DNA of 64,000 nt from Actinacidiphila acididurans. GTDB lineage: Bacteria; Actinomycetota; Actinomycetes; Streptomycetales; Streptomycetaceae. Both the position numbers and the translations under genes were made by a program. How positions within the stretch are numbered: position 1 is the stretch's first letter; each line of letters begins with the position of its first letter. Of the stretch, positions 40,494 through 48,985 are shown in pieces. A model generated the notes under the pieces. The model worked only from the letters and a program-made list of their open reading frames with translations, did no database searches and was not told the origin of the DNA. The DNA is taken from assembly GCF_016918855.1 (NCBI RefSeq), contig NZ_JADKYB010000004.1, positions 124,001-188,000 of the forward strand. Reading direction: 5' to 3'.

Positions 40494-40552
40494 CGGCGAG
40501 CAGGTCGTGCGCGTCGAGCAGTCACAGCAGGTCGAGTCAGGGAGTGAGCGGG

Positions 40553-41968
40553 ATGGGGTCGCAAGGGCCGGTCGTACTGGGCGTGGACAGTTCCACGCAG
40601 TCCACGAAGGTGCTGGCGGTCGACGCCGGCACCGGCGCCGTCCTCGCCAAGGGGCAGGCGCCGCACACGGTGAGCACCGGCGCGGGCCGGGAGACCGACC
40701 CCGAGGTGTGGTGGGGCGCGCTGCAGGACGCGCTCGGGCAGCTCGGGGAGTATGCCGAGCGGGCCGAGGCGATCTCGGTCGGCGGCCAGCAGCACGGCCT
40801 GGTGGTGCTGGACGAGCACGGCGCCCCGCTGCGCCCGGCCCTGCTGTGGAACGACGTGCGGTCCGCGCCGCAGGCCGAGGCGCTGGTCGAACGGTACGGG
40901 GCGCAGTGGTGGGCGGAGCGCTTCGGGTCGGTGCCCGGCGCGAGCTTCACCGCCGCCAAGTGGGCGTGGCTGGCCGAGCACGAGCCGGAGGCGGCGCGGG
41001 CGGCCCACGCGGTGCGGCTGCCGCACGACTTCCTGACCGAACGGCTGACCGGGGTGGCCGTCACCGACCGCGGGGACGCCTCCGGCACCGGCTGGTGGGC
41101 GTCGAGCACCGAGGCGTACGACGAGGAGCTGCTCGCCGCGGTCGGCCTCGACCCGGCGAAGCTGCCCGCGGTGCTGGGCGCCGGGGAGAAGGCGGGCGCG
41201 GTCCGCGACGGTCTGGCGGTCCGGGCCGGGGCCCTGGTCGGCGCCGGCACCGGGGACAACGCGGCCGCCGCGCTCGGCCTCGGGCTGGCCCCCGGCCAGG
41301 CCGCGATGAGCCTGGGCACCTCCGGCACCGTCTACGCGGTCTCGCGGCAGCGGCCCACCGACGCCACCGGGATCGTGGCCGGCTTCGCCTCCGCCGACGG
41401 CCAGTGGCTGCCGCTGGCCTGCACCCTGAACTGCACGCTCGCGGTGGACAAGGTGGCCGCCCTGCTCGGCCGGGACCGGGAGCAGGTGGAGCCGGGCGGC
41501 TCGGTGGCCTTCCTGCCCTTCCTGGACGGCGAACGCACGCCGAACCTGCCGTACGCCTCCGGGCTGCTCACCGGCCTGCGGCACGAGACCACCGGCGGCC
41601 AGGTGCTCCAGGCCGCGTACGACGGCGCGGTGTACGCGCTGCTGGCCGCCCTGGACCAGGTGCTGGCCGTGGACGGCCCGGCGGCCGGCGGGGGCGAGCC
41701 GCTGCTGCTGATCGGCGGCGGCGCCCGCGGCACGGCCTGGCGCGAGACGGTACGGCGGCTGTACGGCCGGGCGGTGCGCATCCCGCGGGCCGACGAGCTG
41801 GTCGCTCTGGGCGCCGCGGTGCAGGCCGCCGCGCTGCTGTCCGGCGACGCCCCGGCGGACATCGCGCGCGGCTGGAACACCACCGACGGCCCGACCTACG
41901 ACGCGCTGCCGCGCGACGAGGAGACGCTGGCCCGCATCGGCGCCGCGATGCCGCTGGTGTCGGCCTGA
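40553..41968 (+). CDS. xylB: Xylulokinase
   Basis: 471 residues of the FGGY carbohydrate kinase family. It starts VLGVDSSTQSTKVLAVDAGTG (phosphate-1 loop) and has ISVGGQQHGLVVLDEHG, RPALLWNDVRS, PHDFLTERLTG, the catalytic Asp in GAGTGDNAAAALG, AMSLGTSGTVYAV, PFLDGERTPNLP, and the phosphate-2/adenosine motif LLLIGGGARGTAWRETV. It phosphorylates D-xylulose for the pentose phosphate pathway. ATG 40553 has GGAG 8 bp upstream; a GTG 9 bp earlier is an alternative. It lies between xylA (divergent) and the ROK regulator gene downstream. Confidence 0.95.
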   Translation: MGSQGPVVLGVDSSTQSTKVLAVDAGTGAVLAKGQAPHTVSTGAGRETDPEVWWGALQDALGQLGEYAERAEAISVGGQQHGLVVLDEHGAPLRPALLWNDVRSAPQAEALVERYGAQWWAERFGSVPGASFTAAKWAWLAEHEPEAARAAHAVRLPHDFLTERLTGVAVTDRGDASGTGWWASSTEAYDEELLAAVGLDPAKLPAVLGAGEKAGAVRDGLAVRAGALVGAGTGDNAAAALGLGLAPGQAAMSLGTSGTVYAVSRQRPTDATGIVAGFASADGQWLPLACTLNCTLAVDKVAALLGRDREQVEPGGSVAFLPFLDGERTPNLPYASGLLTGLRHETTGGQVLQAAYDGAVYALLAALDQVLAVDGPAAGGGEPLLLIGGGARGTAWRETVRRLYGRAVRIPRADELVALGAAVQAAALLSGDAPADIARGWNTTDGPTYDALPRDEETLARIGAAMPLVSA

Positions 41969-42166
41969 ACCGGGCACCCGCCCCGCCCCCGCGGACGCGT
42001 CGTTCGGGCGCGAAGCCGTACGAGAACGGTCCGGGCGGCCCGGTCCGGTCACCGCTCGCCCGGACCGGGAGCCGGACACGGGAGGCGGCCGGGGCGGGGC
42101 GGGTGCGAAGGTACGAGGTCACGGTCCGGGAGCCGGACGGCGGCAGGCGATCGAAGGGAGCGACCG

Positions 42167-43357
42167 GTGGCCAAGGGGACGGGCGCACAGGCGGGGCTGC
42201 GGCGCCGCAACCTGGGGCTGGTGATGAGCGCCCTGGCGACCGGCGACGGGGTGACCCGGGCGAGCGTGGCCGCCGAGGTGGGACTGACCCGCGCCACCGT
42301 GTCGACGCTGGTGGACGAGCTGCTGGCGGCGGGGCTGGTGGAGGAGCGGGGCGCCCGGCGGCCCGGCACCGTGGGCCGGCCCGGCACCGCGCTGGCGCTC
42401 GCCGACACCGGCCCGGCGGGCGTGGGCGCCGAGATCGGGGTGGACCACCTGGCGGCCTGCGTGGTGGACCTGACCGGCGCCGTGCGCTGCCGGGTGGAGG
42501 CCCGCGCGGCCAACCGCGGGCGGGACGCCGCCGATGTGCTGGCGGAGCTGGCCGGGCTGACCGCCGAGGCCGGCCGGCTCGCCGAGGCGGAGAACCTGCG
42601 GCCGGTCGGCACCACCGTGGCCGTCCCCGGCCTGGTCGGCCACGACCGCGGCACCGTGCTGCGCGCCCCCAATCTGCGCTGGGAGGACGTCCCGGTGGCC
42701 GCCGCGCTGGGCCGGGACACCGTGGTGGAGAACGAGGCGAACCTCGGCGCGCTGGCCGAGCTGTGGCTCGGCGGCCACCCGGGCCTGCGGGACTTCGTGC
42801 ACGTCTCGGCCGAGATCGGCATCGGCGCCGCGGTCGTGGTCGAGGGCCGGCTCTTCCGCGGCGCCCGCGGCTTCGCGGGCGAGCTCGGCCATGTGCCGGT
42901 CCGCCCCGACGGCCCCCTGTGCTCGTGCGGCGCGACCGGCTGCCTGGAGACGTACGCCGGCGAGGAGGCACTGCTGCGCGCCGCCGGGATCGGTACCGGC
43001 GACGGCCCTGGCGCCCTGCACGCCGCCGCGGCGGCCGGCGACCCGGCGGCCCTGGCGGCCCTGGAGGAGGCCGGCGCGGCGCTCGGCATCGCGCTGAGCG
43101 GCGCGGTGAACCTGCTGGACCCGCAGGCCGTGGTGGTCGGCGGGCCGCTGGCCGATCTCGCGCCCTGGCTGCTGCCGGGCGTGCGGCGGGAGCTGGCCGA
43201 ACGGGTCACCGACCGGCAGTGGCGTCCGCAGGACGTGGTCACCTCCGCGCTCGGCCCGGACGGGGTGCTGCGCGGCGCCGCCTACAGCGCGGTGCGCGCG
43301 GTGCTGGACGACCCGGCGTCGTGGATAGCGTCGTGGACAGCGAAGACCGACGCCTGA
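42167..43357 (+). CDS. xylR: ROK-family transcriptional regulator (XylR-like)
   Basis: 396 residues. The N-terminal winged helix is at about 10-70 (LVMSALATGDGVTRASVAAEVGLTRATVSTLVDELLAAGLV). The sugar-kinase-like domain has the ROK signature VHVSAEIGIGAAVVVEGRLFRGARGFAGELGHV and the zinc motif CSCGATGCLETYAG. Position in the xyl locus makes it the probable repressor of xylA and xylB, released by xylose; the gene name is by context. GTG 42167 follows AAGGGAG. It is about 200 bp from xylB, so it may have its own promoter. Confidence 0.9.
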   Translation: MAKGTGAQAGLRRRNLGLVMSALATGDGVTRASVAAEVGLTRATVSTLVDELLAAGLVEERGARRPGTVGRPGTALALADTGPAGVGAEIGVDHLAACVVDLTGAVRCRVEARAANRGRDAADVLAELAGLTAEAGRLAEAENLRPVGTTVAVPGLVGHDRGTVLRAPNLRWEDVPVAAALGRDTVVENEANLGALAELWLGGHPGLRDFVHVSAEIGIGAAVVVEGRLFRGARGFAGELGHVPVRPDGPLCSCGATGCLETYAGEEALLRAAGIGTGDGPGALHAAAAAGDPAALAALEEAGAALGIALSGAVNLLDPQAVVVGGPLADLAPWLLPGVRRELAERVTDRQWRPQDVVTSALGPDGVLRGAAYSAVRAVLDDPASWIASWTAKTDA

Positions 43358-43382
43358 ACCCGGTGCGGGTTCAGGCGTCGGT
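43346..43382. terminator. Bidirectional terminator overlapping the xylR stop codon
   Basis: A perfect 16-bp inverted repeat (43346-43361 with 43367-43382) with a 5-base loop includes the xylR stop codon and lies 20 bp from the converging L,D-transpeptidase stop. Confidence 0.85.
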
Positions 43383-43402
43383 AGCGCAATGCGGCGGCAG
43401 GG

Positions 43403-44482
43403 TCAGAGCGCGGAGCCGGCCAGCCACTGGGACCAGGACAGGTTCCAGCCGTTGAGGCCGTTGTCCGCGGGCACGGTCGGGGACGGGGAGCCCGTGACCG
43501 TGACCACGTCGCCGATCAGCGAGTTGTTGTAGAACCAGGAGGCCGGGGTGTTCGGGTCGTTGCCGCCCTTGGCGTCCTGCATGCCGATGCAGCCGTGGCT
43601 GGTGTTGGCGGTGCCGAAGGCCGAGGGCGCGGCCCAGTAGTTGCCGTGGATGAAGGTGCCGGACGTGGTCAGCCGCATGGCGTGCGGCACGTCCGGGATG
43701 TCGTACTCGCTCTTGCCGGTGGTCTTGTCGATCAGGCCGACCGTGGCGCCGTTCATCCGCGTGGTCTGGTCCTTCTCGGAGATGACCATCTGGCCGTTGT
43801 ACGTCTCGTGGCCGGGGCCGCCCGAGGAGACCGGGATCGTACGGATCACCTTGCCGTCGCGGACCACCGTCATCATGTGGGTGACGGTGTCGACGGTGGA
43901 GACCTGGGAGCGGCCGACGGTGAAGTTCACCGTCTTGTTCTGCACGCCGTAGATGCCGGCGCCGCCCTTGACGCCGCCCAGGTTGAGCTTCATCGTCACG
44001 TGGGAACCGGCCTTCCAGTACGCCTGCGGGCGCAGGTCCAGCCGGGTGGAGCTGAACCAGTGGCCGACGACCTGCTGGCCGCTGCTGGAGGTCACGGAGA
44101 TGTGGCTCTGCACCGCGACCTTGTCGGTGATCGGCTTGTCGAAGTTGATCGACACCGGCATGCCGACACCGACCGTGGAGCCGTCCTCCGGGGTGAAGGT
44201 GCCGACGAAGCTCTTGGCGACGCCCTGGGCCGGCGCGGCGGCCTGCTTCGCGGCCAAGGGGACGCCGGTGGCGACCGGGGAGGCGCTGCCGGCCTTGGCC
44301 GCTGCGGGCTTGGCGCTCGGGGTGGCCGCGTTCGCCTGGGTGCCCAGGGCGGTCAGGGCCGCCGTCGCGACCGTCAGCGCCGCAATGGCCGTGAAGGTGC
44401 GGCGGCGGGTGAAAGGAGACCGGCGGCGCGTCGCCGCGGGCTGCTGCTCGGGTGAATTACCGGCGTCGTGCGGCGTCGTCAC
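43403..44482 (-). CDS. L,D-transpeptidase (YkuD domain) with Ig-like region, exported
   Basis: 359 residues. The N-terminus is basic (RRRSPFTRRR), then a hydrophobic signal segment (about 30-47) with an AxA-type cleavage near ALGTQANA-A. A Pro/Ala linker is followed by an Ig-like domain (about 90-195, SFVGTFTPEDGSTVGVGMPVSINFDKPI) and the catalytic domain with GTFIHGNYWAAPSAFG and the nucleophile in NTSHGCIGMQDA. A C-terminal Trp-rich tail (NGWNLSWSQWLAG) is typical. Such enzymes make 3-3 peptidoglycan cross-links outside the membrane. No lipobox cysteine is seen. Confidence 0.93.
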   Translation of the reverse strand: MTTPHDAGNSPEQQPAATRRRSPFTRRRTFTAIAALTVATAALTALGTQANAATPSAKPAAAKAGSASPVATGVPLAAKQAAAPAQGVAKSFVGTFTPEDGSTVGVGMPVSINFDKPITDKVAVQSHISVTSSSGQQVVGHWFSSTRLDLRPQAYWKAGSHVTMKLNLGGVKGGAGIYGVQNKTVNFTVGRSQVSTVDTVTHMMTVVRDGKVIRTIPVSSGGPGHETYNGQMVISEKDQTTRMNGATVGLIDKTTGKSEYDIPDVPHAMRLTTSGTFIHGNYWAAPSAFGTANTSHGCIGMQDAKGGNDPNTPASWFYNNSLIGDVVTVTGSPSPTVPADNGLNGWNLSWSQWLAGSAL

Positions 44483-44790
44483 GCATTACTCCAATGGCTG
44501 CTTGTCGATGCGCGCTCGTGACTCCTCGTCGCGGGTTCGGGCACCGTTGCCCACCGGTCGCGCGGGGTTCGCTCTGGGCGATTGACGAGCTTCGTCCTTA
44601 TGCATGAAAACAGGCAGAACGGGGTTTGCGTTCCGATCAAGGATGAATTGTGGGCTTTGCCACGCGGTGGGGCCCGCGGTGGGGCCCGCGGTGGGGCCCG
44701 CGGTGGGGCCCGCGGTGGGGCCCGCGGTGGACCCGCGGTGGGGCCCGCGGTGGACCCGCGGCGGGGGACCTGCGGCAGGGGCGGCCCCGG
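44483..44790. other. Intergenic region with 12-bp tandem repeats
   Basis: It contains the promoter side of the L,D-transpeptidase gene, then an AT-richer stretch (44580-44660) and the tandem repeat at 44664-44757. Frames through the repeat encode Gly/Arg/Ala repeats only and are not taken as genes. Confidence 0.5.
44664..44757. repeat. Eight tandem copies of a 12-bp (11-bp) unit
   Basis: The unit GCGGTGGGGCCC occurs in a row with two shortened copies (GCGGTGGACCC). It lies about 30 bp downstream of the gene ending at 44791 and may act in transcript termination or be a neutral slippage product. Confidence 0.85.
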
Positions 44791-45114
44791 TCAGCCAGGG
44801 AAGCGGTAGCCGGGGTCGTACTCGGTGTGGGCGCAGGACCAGGACGCCTGGACGAGCTCGACGCCGGGGACGGCGGTGACCAGCTGGGCCGGGTCGACCA
44901 GGTAGGCCAGCGCCTCGGACTCGTCCTGGCCGGCCGCGGTCTCGGCGTGGATCCGCTCCTCCTGGGGCATGTAGGCGTCCTGGGCGATCCGGGTCAGCGC
45001 GGCGGCCCGCAGCCCGGCGCTGTCGGTGACTTCCAGCACGAGTTCGGCCTGGAACCGTACGTAACGGGGGCCGCTGTCCCCGCGGGGCATTTCGGTGGCG
45101 TCAGTAGCGCTCAT
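44791..45114 (-). CDS. Conserved small soluble protein of unknown function
   Basis: 107 residues from the ATG at 45114. It is predicted alpha/beta (PRYVRFQAELVLEVTDSAGLRAAALTRIAQDAYMPQEERIHAETAAGQDESEALAYLVDPAQLVTAVPGVELVQASWSCAHTEYDPGY). There is no signal peptide or membrane segment, and one cysteine. Proteins with this pattern are conserved in streptomycetes near the hutH region. It is divergent from the sortase-substrate gene. Function unknown. Confidence 0.75.
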   Translation of the reverse strand: MSATDATEMPRGDSGPRYVRFQAELVLEVTDSAGLRAAALTRIAQDAYMPQEERIHAETAAGQDESEALAYLVDPAQLVTAVPGVELVQASWSCAHTEYDPGYRFPG

Positions 45115-45247
45115 GCCACGGAGGGTAAGCGGAGGGTGGTCGGCTTCACACATGCCACACCAAGTCACTAACATCGCCCACACGGTCACGCCGCCGCACC
45201 CTCCCCCCAGGGCGGTCATCCCTGGGAGGCGTCCCCAGGGAGATCCG

Positions 45248-45535
45248 TTGGCCTCGCCCCGTCCTTATGTCGCAGCTGCCGCAGCATCCGTGCTGGCCGC
45301 GCTCTACTTCGTGCCCTCCGCCCAGGCGAGCCCGAACGAACCCGCGCAGCAGCAGTCCGCGTCCGTGTCCACCTCGGCGTCCACGTCGTCGTCCTCGTCG
45401 TCCTCCGGGCACGGCGGGCTGGCGGACACCGGCGCCATCAACACCAAGCCATACCTCGTGGGCGGCGCCGCCTTCCTGCTGGCCGGCGCCGGCCTGGTGG
45501 TGGACGCCGGCCGCCGGGCCCGCCGCCTCGCATGA
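45248..45535 (+). CDS. Short sortase-anchored (LAxTG) surface protein
   Basis: 95 residues from a TTG at 45248 with GGGAG about 5 bp upstream. It has a signal peptide (about 8-25, AAAASVLAALYFVPSAQA-S), a Ser/Thr-rich stretch with a run of serines, then LADTG (about 61-65), a membrane segment (PYLVGGAAFLLAGAGLVV) and a basic tail RRARR. This is the cell-wall sorting arrangement; actinobacterial class E sortases use LAxTG. The mature exposed part is only about 35 residues, so it may be a wall-linked spacer or peptide. A terminator hairpin follows at once. Confidence 0.75.
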   Translation: MASPRPYVAAAAASVLAALYFVPSAQASPNEPAQQQSASVSTSASTSSSSSSSGHGGLADTGAINTKPYLVGGAAFLLAGAGLVVDAGRRARRLA

Positions 45536-45539
45536 CGAA

Positions 45540-45602
45540 GCCCGGCCGCACGCCGGCCGGGCCCTCGTGGGCGGGCGTGTTCTCGTACGAGGACACGCCC
45601 GC
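45540..45602. terminator. Two adjacent hairpins between converging genes
   Basis: The first has a 9-bp stem (45540-45548 with 45554-45562). The second is a long palindrome (45571-45602) with a 10-bp outer stem, a wobble pair and the inner CTCGTACGAG. They probably terminate the sortase-substrate gene and hutH from opposite sides. Confidence 0.75.
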
Positions 45603-45643
45603 GTACGGCTACACGTACGGCGGTACGTCCTGCGCGCCTGCGG

Positions 45644-47233
45644 TCAGGCCAGCGGGCCGGTGACCGACTCGGCCGCGTGGGCCAGCCGGCCGGACCGGAC
45701 GAACGCGTAGGCCGCCTCCAGGTCCGGGGACAGGAACCGGTCCGGGCCGGGGCCGAGGATGCCCGCCTCGCGGACCGCGGCGAGCACGGCGGCCGACGCC
45801 GGGGCCGGGCGCAGTTCGCCGGAGGCGGCCCGGATCTGCAGCGCGCGGGTGGCCGCGAACATCTCGACCGCGAGCACCCGGGCCAGGCCGTCCACCGCGG
45901 TACGCAGCTTGCGCGCGGCCGACCAGCCCATGGACACGTGGTCCTCCTGCATGGCCGAGGACGGGATGGAGTCGACCGAGGCCGGCACCGCCAGTCGCTT
46001 CAGGTCGCTGACCAGGGCCGCCTGGGTGTACTGGGCGATCATCAGGCCGGAGTCCAGGCCCGGGTCGTCGGCGAGGAAGGGCGGCAGGCCGTGCGAACGG
46101 TTCTTGTCCAGCAGCCGGTCGGTGCGGCGCTCGGCGATCGAGGCGAGGTCGGCGGCGGCGATGGCGAGGAAGTCCAGGACGTAGCCGACGGGGGCACCGT
46201 GGAAGTTCCCGTTGGACTCCACCCTGCCTCCCCCAGAGCCTTCGGCCTGGGAGGTGCCCCCAACCAGGACCACCGGGTTGTCGACGGCGGCGGCCAGTTC
46301 ACGGTCGGCGACCAGGCGGGCGTGGGTGAGGGTGTCGCGGCCGGCGCCGGCCACCTGGGGGGCGCAGCGGATCGAGTACGCGTCCTGCACGCGCGGGGCG
46401 TCGTCCTGATGGTGACCCGTCAGGCCGGAGTCCTGGAGCACGCGGCGCATGTTCTCGGCGCTGGCCGCCTGGCCGGGGTGCGGGCGGATCGCGTGCAGTT
46501 CGGGGGCGAGCACCCGGTCGGTGCCGAGCAGGGCCTCCAGGGTGAGCGCGGCGGTGATGTCGGCGGCGGTGAACAGGCGGGCGAGGTCGGCGCAGGCCAT
46601 GACCAGCATGCCGAGCATGCCGTCGGTGCCGTTGATGAGGGCCAGGCCCTCCTTCTCGCGCAGCTCGACCGGTTCGATGCCGTGGTCGGCGAGCAGGTCG
46701 GCGGCCGGGTGGACGACGCCGTCCGGGCCCTCGGCCTCGCCCTCGCCCATCAGCACCTGGGCGCAGTGCGCCAGCGGGGCGAGGTCGCCGGAGCAGCCGA
46801 GCGAGCCGTATTCGTGGACGACCGGGGTGATGCCGGCGTTGAGCAGCGCGGCCATGGTCCGCGCGACCACCGGGCGCACCCCCGTCCGCCCCGACGCCAG
46901 CGTCTTCAGCCGCAGGAACATCAGCGCGCGGACCACTTCGCGCTCCACCCGCGGCCCCATCCCGGCGGCATGCGAGCGCACCAGGCTCCGCTGCAGCTGC
47001 GCCCGCAGCTCGGGGCTGATGTGCCGCACCGCGAGAGCGCCGAACCCGGTCGACACCCCGTACACCGGCTCCGGCTTCGCCGCCAACGCGTCCACCACCG
47101 CCCGCGACCGCTCCATCTCCGCGATCGCCTCCGGCGCCAGCTCGACCGGGGCGCCGCCCCGGGCCACCGCGACCACATCCTCCGCCGACGCGCCGCGGCT
47201 TCCCACCACCACGTTCTGCATATCCATATTCAC
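45644..47233 (-). CDS. hutH: Histidine ammonia-lyase, with an in-frame repeat insertion
   Basis: 529 residues (512-515 is usual). It deaminates histidine to urocanate, the first step of histidine use. The MIO cofactor triad lies in YGSLGCSGDLAPLAH, so the first MIO residue is Cys instead of the common Ala. Other signatures are YGVSTGFGALA, EGLALINGTDGMLGML, QDAYSIRCAPQVAGAGRDTL and ESNGNFHGAPVGYVLDF. Between NPVVLV and GRVESNGNFHG there is an extra GGTSQAEGSGG stretch encoded by a streptomycete palindromic repeat (46223-46263). This region lies near the active site in the tetramer, so activity should be tested. The start could be the second Met (MDMQNVVV). Confidence 0.93.
   Translation of the reverse strand: MNMDMQNVVVGSRGASAEDVVAVARGGAPVELAPEAIAEMERSRAVVDALAAKPEPVYGVSTGFGALAVRHISPELRAQLQRSLVRSHAAGMGPRVEREVVRALMFLRLKTLASGRTGVRPVVARTMAALLNAGITPVVHEYGSLGCSGDLAPLAHCAQVLMGEGEAEGPDGVVHPAADLLADHGIEPVELREKEGLALINGTDGMLGMLVMACADLARLFTAADITAALTLEALLGTDRVLAPELHAIRPHPGQAASAENMRRVLQDSGLTGHHQDDAPRVQDAYSIRCAPQVAGAGRDTLTHARLVADRELAAAVDNPVVLVGGTSQAEGSGGGRVESNGNFHGAPVGYVLDFLAIAAADLASIAERRTDRLLDKNRSHGLPPFLADDPGLDSGLMIAQYTQAALVSDLKRLAVPASVDSIPSSAMQEDHVSMGWSAARKLRTAVDGLARVLAVEMFAATRALQIRAASGELRPAPASAAVLAAVREAGILGPGPDRFLSPDLEAAYAFVRSGRLAHAAESVTGPLA
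46223..46263. repeat. Streptomycete short palindromic repeat inserted within hutH
   Basis: CCTCCCCCAGAGCC/TTCGGCCTGGGAGGTGCCCCC is the same type of unit as 39016-39047 on the other strand. It sits exactly where the HutH protein has extra residues and keeps the frame open. Confidence 0.8.
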
Positions 47234-47607
47234 GCACCCTAAGCACTGAATCCCCCTCTGTCACCTGCCCCTCCCCCGGGGCCTGGGCACCCCCGGGCCC
47301 CCGGGAAGGGGGGCGAGCCGGAAGTGGCGCAGCCGGGGGAAGGGTTCGGGGCGAGCGGGCCCTCGGGGACCGGTACTCCCGGCGGAAGGCATGCGAGGCC
47401 TCCGCACGGCAGGGCTGCGCCTTGGACCGCGGCAAGCAAGCGGCGGCCCAGGGCAGCAGGACCGGCAACCGCAATTGACGCGGCCCACACCGGCAGCAGG
47501 CACCGACAGCCACACCAAGCGGAAGCACTCGCACCCTCTGGCAGCCCAAGCCGCGGCAACCCCGCGGCGGCGGGGACAGGCGGGACGGCCGGTGGTTGGG
47601 TGCGGCG
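47234..47607. other. Intergenic region upstream of hutH
   Basis: 370 bp between the GGDEF gene stop and the hutH start. It carries the hutH promoter region; no gene is supported and no clear regulator site is recognised. A C/G-rich stretch (47265-47310) could fold, but has no definite stem. Confidence 0.4.
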
Positions 47608-48759
47608 TCAGGGACGGCGGAAGGTGCGGCGTTCGGTGGGGGGTGGGGTGGGCGGGGATTCGGTGAGGCGGACGACGGGGTCGTCAGGGCCTTCGCGGCC
47701 GGCGACGACGGGGTGGTCCGCGCGGAGCGCCTTCGCTCGGTAGGAGGCGGCGTCGGCGAGGCGGAAGAGGCGGCGGGCGGAGCGGACGGGGCCGATGGGG
47801 TCGCCGGTGGAGGCGACACCGCAGGCCACGCCTTCGCCGATGTCGAGTTCGGCGGCGCGCACGCAGAGTTCGTCGGCGGCGGCGACCACGTCGTCGGCGC
47901 CCTGGCCCACGGCCACGATGCAGAATTCGTCGCCGCCGAGGCGGGCGGCCAGGCTGCCGGGCAGGCGTGCCCCGGAGAGGGACAGGAGGGAGCCGAACCG
48001 CTCCAGCAGCCGGTCGCCGACGGCGTGGCCGAGGAGGTCGTTGACCCGCTTCAGCCCGTTGATGTCGCAGACCACGAGGCTGACCACGGTGCCGTCGGCC
48101 CGGTGCCGTTCGAGCGCCTCGTCGAGCCGCACGTCCACCGCCCGCCGGTTGCCCAGACCGGTGAGCGGGTCGGTGAAGGCCAGCCGGCGGACCTCCGCGA
48201 GCCGTTCGGTCTGGGCGATCCCGGCGGCGACCAGTGCGGCCAGCACCGTGGCGAAGTCGGCGTCGGCCCGCCCGAAGGCCGGCTGCCGCGGGTCACGGGC
48301 GACGTACAGCTCACCCCATGCCTTCCCGTGCAGCACCAGGGGCGCGACCACGCAACTGCCGCGCCCGCGCCGGCGCAGCGCCGTGGCCCGTCCCCAGCTC
48401 GGCCCGCCCGGGGAGGAGCCGGCAGCGTCCGCGCTCTCCACCCAGGCGTACGGCTCGCCGCCGCGCGCCCAGGTGCCGTGCAGGAACTCCGCGATCTCCG
48501 GGAAGTCGTGCACCGAATACGACTCGTCGGCCGGCTCGGCCTCCTCGCCGGGGGCGAGTTCGCCGTCGTTGACCAGCACCCGCAGCCGCCCGGTCTCCCG
48601 CTCCCACTGGGAGATCGCCGCGAAGGAACCGTCCATCGCCAGCCGCGCCCGGCGCGCACCGGCCCTGACCGCGGCGTGCGGGCTCGGCGAGGTGGCGAGC
48701 GCCTGGGCGAGAGCGACCACGGCCCGCAGCCGCTGATCGGCGCTCCCTTCGTCAACCAT
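47608..48759 (-). CDS. GAF-GGDEF diguanylate cyclase
   Basis: 383 residues. A GAF-like sensor is at about 20-175 (AVVALAQALATSPSPHAAVRAGARRARLAM, SCVVAPLVLHGKAWGELYVARD). The GGDEF domain is at about 190-345, with LAFTDPLTGLGNRRAVDVRLDEAL, VVCDINGLKRVNDLLGHAVGDRLL and the intact LGGDEFCIV active-site loop. No R-x-x-D inhibitory site precedes it. It should make c-di-GMP, which in streptomycetes binds BldD and delays development. Soluble, with no membrane segment. A Pro/Thr-rich C-tail follows. Confidence 0.92.
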   Translation of the reverse strand: MVDEGSADQRLRAVVALAQALATSPSPHAAVRAGARRARLAMDGSFAAISQWERETGRLRVLVNDGELAPGEEAEPADESYSVHDFPEIAEFLHGTWARGGEPYAWVESADAAGSSPGGPSWGRATALRRRGRGSCVVAPLVLHGKAWGELYVARDPRQPAFGRADADFATVLAALVAAGIAQTERLAEVRRLAFTDPLTGLGNRRAVDVRLDEALERHRADGTVVSLVVCDINGLKRVNDLLGHAVGDRLLERFGSLLSLSGARLPGSLAARLGGDEFCIVAVGQGADDVVAAADELCVRAAELDIGEGVACGVASTGDPIGPVRSARRLFRLADAASYRAKALRADHPVVAGREGPDDPVVRLTESPPTPPPTERRTFRRP

Positions 48760-48985
48760 CCCTCCAGGCTAGGGATGTTTGCCCCGGTATGGCGCCCCGG
48801 CCCCGCCTCTGCTGCGCCGAACGGCCCTGGACCGCCCCTCCCCTTCCGCAATCGGCCCATCCGTCCGATCCCGCCTTCGGCCCAAGGGCCGCCCAGTCCT
48901 CACCCCTTCGCAAACGGCCCGCCCGCACGCCCCGGCCCTCGGCGAGCGGCCCGCCCGCACTCCCGCCCTTGCCCGAACCGCCCCC

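Noticed and set aside
39143..40552. Very long plus-strand frame across xylA joined to xylB
   Set aside because: Antisense to a clear xylose isomerase; the open frame is a GC-bias shadow. Only the part from 40553 is real.
44582..45171. Open frames through the 12-bp tandem repeat (75-173 codons, Gly/Arg/Ala repeats)
   Set aside because: They are products of the repeat, lack ribosome sites and overlap the gene on the opposite strand.
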